A DNA stretch of 64,000 bases from Microcella indica. Lineage in GTDB: Bacteria; Actinomycetota; Actinomycetes; Actinomycetales; Microbacteriaceae. Under the pieces are notes generated by a model. That model searched no databases and was not told the origin of the DNA. It saw only the letters and a program-made list of their open reading frames with translations. The stretch spans positions 434,001-498,000 of the forward strand of contig NZ_CP058670.1 of the NCBI RefSeq assembly GCF_013414345.1, in the 5' to 3' direction. Of the stretch, positions 55,350-64,000 are shown in pieces. The first letter of the stretch is position 1. Each line of letters begins with the position of its first letter. Made by a program: the position numbers and the translations under genes.

Positions 55350-55535
55350 GCTCAAGGTCGCGACTTTCGGGTAGGCGAGGCCATGGAGTGCAGGTGTCGT
55401 GAGCATATTCCGTGCAGGCGACCGTGCGCCAGGGGGATTTCTCGCCCCGTGAGCACAGCGTCCCGCGGGAGGCGGGCGCACTATCCACCATCCGGGGGAG
55501 GCGGCATCGCGCGGTGCTCTCCTAGTGTCGAAGGC

Positions 55536-56813
55536 ATGAGCGAGTCGACAGCGCCCCCGACCCCTGCCCCCGCGACGCGCCCGACCTCTCGTCGCGACCG
55601 TGCCCTCGCCCCCGACGTCGCGCGCGGCCTCGTGCTGCTCGGCATCGCCGTGGCGAACGTTCCGTTCCTGCTGTGGGGTCGCGAGGTCGGCCTCATGTTC
55701 AAGCCGGTGACGGATGCTCCCGCCGACCCCTGGGTCAACGCCGCGGTCGCACTGCTCGCCGACAACCGCAGCTACCCGCTCTTCGCGCTGCTCTTCGGCT
55801 ACGGCCTCACGCAGATCCTCTTGCGCGAGCACGCGCGCGGCACCGAGTGGCGGGGAGTGCGGCGCCTCCTGGTCAGCCGCAACCTGTGGCTCATCGCCTT
55901 CGGCGCCGCGCACGGAGTGCTGCTCTTCTTCGGCGACATCCTCGGCGCATACGGTCTGCTCGGCCTCGCCCTCGTGCTGCTCATCCGGGTGTCGGGCAAG
56001 GTGCTCGCGATCGTGGGGTGGATCTCGTTCGGCGTGCTCGCGATCACGGGCTTCGCCGAGGGTCTCACCGGCGTGCTGAACAAGTTCGGCGGCGCCGAGG
56101 CGGGCCTCACAGTCTTCACCTCTCCCGGTGCGGATTCCTACCTCCTCGCGACGCTGCAGCGCGCTCTCGAGTGGTCCCTGGGCCTTCTCGCGATCCCGTT
56201 CGGCGGTTTCGGCCTACTGGCGCCGATGATCCTGGGTATGTGGGCGGCGCGGCGGCGCATGCTCGAGGAGCCGGCGCGTCACCGGCGCGCGCTCGGTCTC
56301 ATGGCCGGCATCGGAGTGCCGGTGTCGCTGCTGGGCGCTCTGCCGATGTCGCTCGCGCTGCTGGGTGTCTGGGAACCGGGCATCTTGGGGGAGCCCTTCG
56401 TGAGCATGCTGCACGTGGTGACGGGCGCGATCGGCGGTGCCGGATACGTCGCCCTCATCGCCCTCATCGTCGGGGGCGCCGGCACGGGCGGCCCGATCTC
56501 GCGCCTCTTCGCGGCGCTCGGACAGCGCTCGCTCAGCGGCTACCTGACCCAGTCGGTGGTGTTCCTCATCCTGTTCGCGCCGTACACGCTCGGCCTCGGC
56601 GGCGTCGTCTCGGTGGCCGAGGCGACACAGATCGCCGTGCTCACGTGGCTCGGCACGCTCATCATCGCGGGGGTTCTAGGCGCGGTCGACAAGCCCGGGC
56701 CGACCGAGTGGCTCTACCGCCGCATCGTCTACCGACGTCGGCCCGCGCTCCCCGCTCCCGCTACTGCGCCTGCGGCACCCGGGGCGCCCGAGGCGCCTGG
56801 CTCGAGGCCCTGA
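55536..56813 (+). CDS. DUF418 family membrane protein
   Basis: 425 residues from ATG 55536. An N-terminal Pro/Thr-rich cytosolic stretch precedes ten or so helices. DUF418 marks: [23 protein letters not shown], the loop with [29 protein letters not shown]-like [18 protein letters not shown], and [19 protein letters not shown] near the C-terminus, followed by [15 protein letters not shown]. Related to acyltransferase-like and YeiB proteins; the reaction is unknown. It is divergent from the stalked membrane protein. Confidence 0.88.
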   Translation: MSESTAPPTPAPATRPTSRRDRALAPDVARGLVLLGIAVANVPFLLWGREVGLMFKPVTDAPADPWVNAAVALLADNRSYPLFALLFGYGLTQILLREHARGTEWRGVRRLLVSRNLWLIAFGAAHGVLLFFGDILGAYGLLGLALVLLIRVSGKVLAIVGWISFGVLAITGFAEGLTGVLNKFGGAEAGLTVFTSPGADSYLLATLQRALEWSLGLLAIPFGGFGLLAPMILGMWAARRRMLEEPARHRRALGLMAGIGVPVSLLGALPMSLALLGVWEPGILGEPFVSMLHVVTGAIGGAGYVALIALIVGGAGTGGPISRLFAALGQRSLSGYLTQSVVFLILFAPYTLGLGGVVSVAEATQIAVLTWLGTLIIAGVLGAVDKPGPTEWLYRRIVYRRRPALPAPATAPAAPGAPEAPGSRP

Positions 56814-57118
56814 CCGGCGTCACCCGCCAGTGGCGAACAGCTGCTCCATCCCCTTCCAGAACTTCGGAAAAAAGTGAGCGGGTGTCAGTCCACTCCGAAG
56901 TGGTGGAAGAGCACGAGCTCCGCAACCGTGCCTCGAGCGGCGCCCGCACCTCGAGTCGAACCCGCGCCCGGGCCTCGGCGCTCCACAGCGCTGCACGACT
57001 GTGCCCGTCGGTGGCATCCGTGCCCGCGCGAGCGCACCCACACGCCACTGAGGAGCACAGTCGGGGCGATTCGTGCGGTGTGGGTCTCGGCGAAGCCGGG
57101 CGTGACGCGGCGACCGCG
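56814..57118. other. 305-bp gap without a recognised gene
   Basis: Between the convergent DUF418 and pmt genes no convincing ORF, RNA gene or terminator was found. A minus-strand frame ending AHFFPKFWKGMEQLFATGG at 56820 looks somewhat protein-like at its end, and GGTTCGACTCGAGG occurs on the same strand, resembling a tRNA T-loop, but neither has supporting context. Confidence 0.4.
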
Positions 57119-58720
57119 CTAGATCCAGCTGGGCAGCCAGTAGTGCATGCGCAGGAACTCGATCGGAATCGGCGTGCCCGTCCACAGGGGCAGGAAGAAC
57201 ATGCTCAGGAGCACGAGCACGGTCACGATGGTCACGACGAGGGCCGTCCCGAGGCGGCGGCGCTCCGGAGTATCGGAGGGCCGGCCGCGCACAGCGCCGA
57301 GCACGCTCACGAGCGCGAGCACGAGGAACGGCGTGATCACGATCGTGTAGAAGAAGAACGTCGTGCGCTCGGGGTAGAGCATCCACGGCAGGTAGCCGGC
57401 AGCGACGCCCGTGAGAACGACCGCGATCGCCCAGGGCGAGCCGACGAACGGCAGAGGTGCGTCGGCAGCACCGGTCGGGGTCGCACCGGGGTGCGGTGCC
57501 TCGGGCTCCACGGCCGCTCTCCACTGCGCGGGCCGACGGCGCCACGCCGCGATACCGCACCCCACGAGGATCACGACCACCGCGGCGACCGACCCCCACC
57601 ACAGCAGCGGGTTCGGAATGCCCGTGAGCGCCTCGGCCGTGCCGTCGCCCCGGTCGAGGTAGTGCATGTACGTGGGGCGCAGCAGCAGCGGCCAACCGGC
57701 CGCCGGCGCCTCGTAGGGGTGCGGCGACGACTCCCCGACGTGGTAGCCGTAGACACTCTGCTGGTACGCCCACCAGTTCTGCAGAGCATCCGGAGCAGCG
57801 CCCAGGATGCCCGGCCATCGCTCGGCCGCGTCGATCGTGCGCGACCGCCCGTAGCCGCCGCTCGTCGCGAACCAGCCCCACCACGTGACGAGATGCGCGG
57901 CCGCGGCGGCGGGGATCGTGAGCAGCACGCTCAGCGGTGCCTGACGCAGCAGCGTGCCGCTCGCCCACAGCGCGACACCTGCGCGGCGCCGGTCGAGAGC
58001 ATCCGCGACGACGGTGAGCACGGCGAACGCCGCGAAGAGGTAGAGCGCGCTCCACTTCACCGACACCGCGAGGCCGAAGAGCACTCCCGCCGCGAGCAGC
58101 CACGGGCGTGCGAGCATCGCCGGGCCCCAGTCGGTCGACCGGCCCCCGGCACGACGCGCGGCCAACCACCGGGCTAGCTTTGCGCGCGACGACCGCCGAT
58201 CGAGCACGACCGCGATGACGGCGAGCACGACGACGAGCGCGAGCACGCCGTCGAGCAGGGCGACCCGGCTCATGACGATCGCGTTGCCGTCGATCGCGAG
58301 CAGCCCGCCGGCGAGGGTCGTGAGCGCGACCTGGCGCCACAGCAGGTGGGCGAGCAGCATGAGGGCGGCGACGAGGAGCACGCCCGAGACCGCGACGCCG
58401 AGCCGCCAGCCGTAGGGGGATGCGGGGCCGAGGGCGAGCATCCCGAGCGCGATGACCCACTTGCCGAGCGGCGGATGCGCGACGAACGCCGCGTTCTCGC
58501 CCACCGTCGGCGGGGTGCCTGCGGCGAAGAGCTCGTTGGCGCCCTCCGGCCAGCGGCCCTCGTAGCCGAGCTCGAGCAGCGACGCTGCGTCTTTCACGTA
58601 GTACGTCTCGTCGAAGACGAGCACGCCGGGCTGGTCGAGCGCGATGAGCCGGGTGGCGGCGGCGGCGCCGAGCACCGCGGCGGGCATCCCGAATCGCAGG
58701 AGGCGCTCTCGGGTGACCAC
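57119..58720 (-). CDS. pmt: Dolichyl-phosphate-mannose--protein mannosyltransferase (Pmt)
   Basis: 533 residues with about 11 helices. The GT39 catalytic region is near the N-terminus: FDETYYVKDAASLLELGYEGRW with its Asp-Glu pair, and FVAHPPLGKWVIALGM. Further family marks are GLAVSVKWSALYLFAAFAVL and ESSPHPYEAPAAGWPLLLRP, then YPERTTFFFYTIVITPFL. It transfers mannose from a polyprenyl phosphate to secreted proteins in the membrane, as known for mycobacterial Pmt. It is divergent from rsmI, which starts 37 bp away, an arrangement common in actinobacteria. Confidence 0.93.
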   Translation of the reverse strand: MVTRERLLRFGMPAAVLGAAAATRLIALDQPGVLVFDETYYVKDAASLLELGYEGRWPEGANELFAAGTPPTVGENAAFVAHPPLGKWVIALGMLALGPASPYGWRLGVAVSGVLLVAALMLLAHLLWRQVALTTLAGGLLAIDGNAIVMSRVALLDGVLALVVVLAVIAVVLDRRSSRAKLARWLAARRAGGRSTDWGPAMLARPWLLAAGVLFGLAVSVKWSALYLFAAFAVLTVVADALDRRRAGVALWASGTLLRQAPLSVLLTIPAAAAAHLVTWWGWFATSGGYGRSRTIDAAERWPGILGAAPDALQNWWAYQQSVYGYHVGESSPHPYEAPAAGWPLLLRPTYMHYLDRGDGTAEALTGIPNPLLWWGSVAAVVVILVGCGIAAWRRRPAQWRAAVEPEAPHPGATPTGAADAPLPFVGSPWAIAVVLTGVAAGYLPWMLYPERTTFFFYTIVITPFLVLALVSVLGAVRGRPSDTPERRRLGTALVVTIVTVLVLLSMFFLPLWTGTPIPIEFLRMHYWLPSWI

Positions 58721-58756
58721 GCGCCCATGCTACGGGCGGGGTGGGAGGATGGCCGG

Positions 58757-59572
58757 ATGATCGTGCTCGCGGCGACGCCCATCGGCAACCTCGGCGACGC
58801 GAGCCGACGCCTCGTCGAGGCGCTCGAGTCGGCCGAGCTCGTCGTCGCGGAGGACACCCGCACGGCCGCGCACCTGCTGCGCGCGCTCGGCATCGACAAC
58901 CGGCCGCGGCTGGAGGCCCTGCACGAGCACAACGAGCGGGAGCGGTCGGCCAACCTGGTGGAGCGGGCGCGCGAGAGCGACATCCTCGTGCTGACCGACG
59001 CGGGGATGCCCGGCATCAGCGACCCCGGCTACATCCTCGTCGAGGCGGCCATCGCGGCCGACGTGCGCGTCACGGCGCTGCCCGGCCCGAGCGCGATGCT
59101 CACGGCCCTCGTGCTGAGCGGCCTGCCGACCGACCGCTTCGCCTTCGAGGGGTTCCTGCCGCGCAAGGGCCGCGCCGGCGCGCTGCGCGCCCTCGCCGCG
59201 GAGCCGCGCACCCTCGTGTTCTTCGAGGCCCCCCACCGCATCGCCGCGGCGCTCGCCGACGCTCGGGACGCCTTCGGCGCCGAGCGCCGCGGCGCCGTCT
59301 GCCGCGAGCTCACGAAGCGCTACGAGGAGGTCGCCCGCGGGTCGCTGGCCGAGCTCGCCGAGCGGTTCGCCGAGGGCGCCCGCGGCGAGATCGTGCTCGT
59401 CGTCGAGGGAGCGCGCGAGAGCGATGCCGATCTGCCCACCGCGGTCGAGGAGGTGCTCGCGCGCGCCGTCGCGGGGGAGCGGCTCAAGGACGCCGCCGCC
59501 GCGGTCTCCGACGCCACGGGGCTCGGCAAGCGCGAGCTCTACGAGGCGGCGCTCGCCGCTCGCCGCACCTGA
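58757..59572 (+). CDS. rsmI: 16S rRNA (cytidine(1402)-2'-O)-methyltransferase RsmI
   Basis: 271 residues from ATG 58757 (MIVLAATPIGNLGDAS). Tetrapyrrole-methylase-type SAM enzyme with ATPIGN, VVAEDTRTAAHLL, LVLTDAGMPGISDPGY, TALPGPSAMLTAL and the ending GLGKRELYEAAL. It methylates the ribose of C1402 in 16S rRNA. It heads the same-strand block rsmI-metG-tatD-rsmA. The longer frame that reaches back to 58346 overlaps pmt and is not used. Confidence 0.95.
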   Translation: MIVLAATPIGNLGDASRRLVEALESAELVVAEDTRTAAHLLRALGIDNRPRLEALHEHNERERSANLVERARESDILVLTDAGMPGISDPGYILVEAAIAADVRVTALPGPSAMLTALVLSGLPTDRFAFEGFLPRKGRAGALRALAAEPRTLVFFEAPHRIAAALADARDAFGAERRGAVCRELTKRYEEVARGSLAELAERFAEGARGEIVLVVEGARESDADLPTAVEEVLARAVAGERLKDAAAAVSDATGLGKRELYEAALAARRT

Positions 59573-59660
59573 CGCGGTCCCTCCCGCCGCTCGGCCGTCG
59601 CCCAGGCGCTGTCCAGCCCCGCCGTCACAGTCAGGAGCCCGCCCATAGACTGGGGGCATC

Positions 59661-61250
<1,590 letters not shown>

Positions 61251-61288
61251 CGACGCCGCACCGGCGACGGGGAGAGAAGGAGCAAGGC

Positions 61289-62314
61289 ATGACCGATCCA
61301 GTCGACTCGCACGTGCGCACGCGCGCCGCGATGGAGGATTCCAGCCGCGACCTGAGCTACCCGCCGAGCCCCGAGGCGCTCGTCGTGCCCGTCTACGACA
61401 ACCACACGCACCTGGAGATCGCCGACGGCGAGAACCCGTTGCACTACCGCGAGCACCTCGATCGAGCATCCGCCGTTGGCGTGCGCGGCGTCGTGCAGGT
61501 GGGCACCGACGTCGTCACGAGCCGCTGGTCTGCCGCGGTCGCCGCGCGCGAGCCGCGCGTTCTCGCTGCCGTCGCGCTGCACCCCAACGAGGCACCTGCT
61601 CTCGTCGACGCGGGCGAGCTGGATGCCGCACTCGCGCAGATCGACCAGCTGGCCGCGCAGCCCCGCGTCGTCGCGATCGGTGAGACGGGTCTCGACTACT
61701 TCCGCACCGACTCCGAGAGTGGACGCGCCGCCCAGATCCGCTCCTTCGAAGCGCACATCGAGCTCGCCAAGAAGCACGACCTGGCGCTGCAGATCCACGA
61801 CCGCGACGCGCACGACGATGTCGTGCGGACGCTTCTGCGCGTCGGTGCCCCCGAGCGCGTGGTGTTCCACTGCTTCAGCGGCGACATCGAGTTGGCAAGC
61901 ATCCTCGCCGAGCGCGGGTGGTACGCGTCGTTCGCCGGCACGGTGACGTTCAAGAACGCCCGCAACCTGCGCGACTCGCTCGAGATTCTGCCTCGAGCGC
62001 TGCTGCTCGTGGAGACGGACGCGCCGTTCCTCACGCCGCACCCGCACCGCGGCCGGCCGAACGGTCCGTACCTGCTGCCGTGGACGGTGCGCGCGATCGC
62101 CGACCACCTCGGCACCGACCCTTCGATGCTCGCGGCTCAGCTGAGCTCGAACACCGAGCTCGTCTACGGCCACTGGGACGCCGAGCCGGTGACCTCTCCC
62201 GGCGATCCGTGGGCGGACCGCATCGACGAGATCCCCGGCCACCCGGCCGATCTGACGGACGGGCCCGATCACTCGGGTTCCAGCACGTCGGGCTCCGACT
62301 CCTCGGGCTCGTGA
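61289..62314 (+). CDS. tatD: TatD-family metal-dependent DNase
   Basis: 341 residues from ATG 61289. The metal-site motifs of TatD are DNHTHLE near residue 41, AIGETGLDYF, LQIHDRDAHDD, VVFHCFSGD and LVETDAPFLTPHPHRGRPN. Compared with E. coli TatD it has an N-terminal extension of about 35 residues and a C-terminal Ser/Gly/Asp-rich tail. TatD proteins are 3'-5' nucleases linked to DNA repair; the gene pair tatD-rsmA with metG is conserved in actinobacteria. Confidence 0.92.
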   Translation: MTDPVDSHVRTRAAMEDSSRDLSYPPSPEALVVPVYDNHTHLEIADGENPLHYREHLDRASAVGVRGVVQVGTDVVTSRWSAAVAAREPRVLAAVALHPNEAPALVDAGELDAALAQIDQLAAQPRVVAIGETGLDYFRTDSESGRAAQIRSFEAHIELAKKHDLALQIHDRDAHDDVVRTLLRVGAPERVVFHCFSGDIELASILAERGWYASFAGTVTFKNARNLRDSLEILPRALLLVETDAPFLTPHPHRGRPNGPYLLPWTVRAIADHLGTDPSMLAAQLSSNTELVYGHWDAEPVTSPGDPWADRIDEIPGHPADLTDGPDHSGSSTSGSDSSGS

Positions 62315-62338
62315 CCTCGAGCTCATGACGACCCACCC

Positions 62339-63205
62339 GTGAGCGCACTGCTCGGCCCTGCGGAGGTGCGCGACCTCGCCGACCAGCTCGGCGTGCAGCC
62401 CACCAAGCGGCTCGGCCAGAACTTCGTGCACGACGCCAATACCGTGCGGCGCATCGTCGCCGCCGCCGGGCTGCCCGCGGGCGCGACGGTGCTCGAGGTG
62501 GGCCCCGGGCTCGGCTCGCTGACCCTCGGGCTGCTCGAGGCCGGGCATCCGGTCATCGCCGTCGAGATCGACGCGCGCCTCGCCGCCCAGCTGCCGCGCA
62601 CGGTGGAGCAGATGCAGCCGGATGCTCCGCTCACGGTCGTCACCGCCGACGCCATGCGAGTCGACTCGGCGGCCTTGCGCGTGACCGAGCTGGCCGGCTC
62701 GCTGGCGCCGCCGACGGCTCTGGTCGCGAACCTGCCGTACAACATCTCGGTACCCGTGCTGCTGCATCTGCTCGCTACCGTGCCGACCCTCGACCGCACT
62801 CTCGTCATGGTGCAGGCCGAGGTCGGCCACCGCATCGCGGCGCCCCCCGGGTCGAAGGTGTACGGCAGCCCGAGCGTCAAGGCGCGCTGGTACGGGCCGT
62901 GGCGCGTCGAGGGCACCATCAGCCGGCAGGTGTTCTGGCCGGTGCCGAACGTCGACAGCGTGCTCGTCGGCATGACGCGCACGCCGCCGCCCGGATCGGA
63001 GGCCGACCGCATTCGTCTGGGGAAGATCGTGGACGCCGCGTTCGGGCAGCGCCGCAAGATGCTGCGGCAGGCGCTCGCCGAGCTCTACGGTTCGTCGGCC
63101 GCAGCGACCTCTGCACTGGAGGCGGCGGGGCTGGACCCGACGGCGCGCGGTGAGCAGCTCGGCTTCGACGACTACCTGCGGCTCGCGCAGGCGTCGCCGT
63201 CGTGA
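62339..63205 (+). CDS. rsmA: 16S rRNA dimethyladenosine transferase RsmA (KsgA)
   Basis: 288 residues from GTG 62339. SAM-binding motif [19 protein letters not shown] near residue 54, EIDARLA, and the catalytic NLPYNIS near 131, all typical of RsmA/KsgA. It dimethylates A1518 and A1519 of 16S rRNA late in 30S assembly. The N-terminal [11 protein letters not shown] is the conserved start. Its stop overlaps the start of the next gene. Confidence 0.96.
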   Translation: MSALLGPAEVRDLADQLGVQPTKRLGQNFVHDANTVRRIVAAAGLPAGATVLEVGPGLGSLTLGLLEAGHPVIAVEIDARLAAQLPRTVEQMQPDAPLTVVTADAMRVDSAALRVTELAGSLAPPTALVANLPYNISVPVLLHLLATVPTLDRTLVMVQAEVGHRIAAPPGSKVYGSPSVKARWYGPWRVEGTISRQVFWPVPNVDSVLVGMTRTPPPGSEADRIRLGKIVDAAFGQRRKMLRQALAELYGSSAAATSALEAAGLDPTARGEQLGFDDYLRLAQASPS

Positions 63206-64000
63206 CGACCGCGCGGCCGGAGGGGGTCGGCCCCGTCCTGGGTTGGCCGGGCGAGTACCCCGTGCCGGTCATCCTCGCCGGTGTCGGCGCCGGCTTCCTC
63301 GCCGGCGTGCTCGTGCCCGGCCTCGCGGAGGTTCCGGATGCCGTGGTCGCCACCGTCGTCGCCGTCGCGATCGCGATCACGCTGCTGCCGGTGCCGCTCG
63401 CCTCGCTCGGCCGCGCTGTCGTGGACCGTCGCTTCCTGCTCGCCGTGATCGGGCTCAACGTCGTCGTCTCGCCTGTGCTCGCGCTCATCCTCAGCCGCAT
63501 CGTGTTCCGCGACCCCGACCTGCAACTGGGGCTGCTGCTCGTGCTGCTCGCACCCGGCGTGGGCATCGTCGCCATCTTCGTGCGTCGCGCGGGCGGGGCG
63601 GTCGAGTCGCTGCTGGCCACGGCGCCGCTCATGCTCGTCATCCAGGCGGTGAGCCTCCCGGCTCTCATGGTGCTCTTCACGGCGGGCGACGGCTTCTTGA
63701 GCCTCGACCTCTCCCGTCTCCCTCTCGCTGTGCTGCTGGGCATCGTCGCTCCTGCGGCGGTCGTCACGCTGCTGCAGCTTCTCGCGGCTCGCGCGCCGCG
63801 ACTGCAGCGCGCGAGCCGGCAGGGGGCGGCGCTCGCAGTGCCGGCAACCGCCATCGCGGCGGGGCTCGTCGTAGCGGTCTGGCTGCCGCGCACGGCGGAG
63901 CGCAGCGAGCTGCTGGTCGCCGTCGCGCCGCTGTTCGGCGTCTACCTCATCCTCATGACGCCGGTCGGCATCCTCGTCGGCACGGCCGCGGGCCTCACCC
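63202..64000 (+). CDS. BASS/ACR3-like membrane transporter, truncated by the window end
   Basis: GTG 63202 overlaps the rsmA stop (GTGA); the frame stays open to the last base, giving 266 residues. Eight or so hydrophobic segments are visible, with [50 protein letters not shown] and [15 protein letters not shown]. The layout resembles bile acid:sodium symporter or arsenite-exporter (ACR3) superfamily proteins, but the diagnostic Cys motif of ACR3 was not seen in the part present. Cargo unknown. Confidence 0.7.
   Translation, partial: MTTARPEGVGPVLGWPGEYPVPVILAGVGAGFLAGVLVPGLAEVPDAVVATVVAVAIAITLLPVPLASLGRAVVDRRFLLAVIGLNVVVSPVLALILSRIVFRDPDLQLGLLLVLLAPGVGIVAIFVRRAGGAVESLLATAPLMLVIQAVSLPALMVLFTAGDGFLSLDLSRLPLAVLLGIVAPAAVVTLLQLLAARAPRLQRASRQGAALAVPATAIAAGLVVAVWLPRTAERSELLVAVAPLFGVYLILMTPVGILVGTAAGLT

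Noticed and set aside
56814-57118. Small protein ending AHFFPKFWKGMEQLFATGG
   Set aside because: No ribosome-binding site or credible start, upstream codons look random, and the frame runs on as a shadow of pmt.

Overview
The window comes from a high-GC Gram-positive chromosome. Strong G/C third-position bias, GTG starts, a SufS-SufU pair, an F420-type nitroreductase, Pmt mannosyltransferase and maleylpyruvate-isomerase-like proteins all point to an actinobacterium, most likely of the Microbacteriaceae (inference; no rRNA is present to confirm it).

Region 1 (1-9517) is an accessory island of visibly lower and more variable GC. It starts with the 3' part of an unknown gene and a frameshifted resolvase tail. 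Two identical IS256-family copies in the same orientation (about 686-2095 and 4039-6881) enclose a small SHOCT membrane protein and a Met-rich Tat-exported multicopper oxidase, giving a composite-transposon-like copper module. The second IS256 copy is split by a 1425-bp ISL3-family element with a perfect 8-bp target duplication. Next come an OLD-family ATPase/TOPRIM nuclease (probable phage defence), another resolvase-like tail, and a pair of 54-bp direct repeats, one joined to a tRNA-3'-end-like sequence, that mark the island edge.

Region 2 (9531-32405) is mostly core-like: aldo-keto reductase, RraA-like protein, large secreted/membrane protein, Dabb protein, Asp/Glu racemase, sufS-sufU, a pair of 78-bp palindrome-bearing repeats, an F420-type nitroreductase, an IS481 element abutting the stop codon of a DUF4349 lipoprotein, hydrolase, reductases, a siderophore-interacting protein and an MFS transporter. 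It also holds a ribonucleotide reductase operon. The operon has an upstream inverted pair of DnaA-box-like sites and a tandem NrdR-box pair. Its alpha subunit ends without the usual redox cysteines, which instead sit in a 33-codon overlapping ORF ending CESCQ. Its beta subunit has Phe in place of the radical Tyr, as in class Ic enzymes.

Region 3 (32434-35998) looks like an insertion at the 3' end of hrpA. A decayed copy of the hrpA C-terminus lies on one side and intact hrpA on the other, with a PadR/membrane-protein pair, a secreted DUF2599-like protein and a lipoprotein between them.

Region 4 (35999-64000) holds hrpA, a leaderless membrane protein/regulator/ABC transporter operon with repeat operator, an ArsR-type regulator with palindromic operator, and a GntR-controlled methylcitrate cluster (prpD-prpB-prpC). 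It continues with an aldo-keto reductase, a YyaL-type thioredoxin protein, a GH5 glycosidase, metY with a CoA-binding protein, a membrane protein with a Pro-Glu spacer, DUF418 protein and Pmt. The last stretch is a compact housekeeping block rsmI-metG-tatD-rsmA running into a truncated BASS/ACR3-like transporter at the window end.
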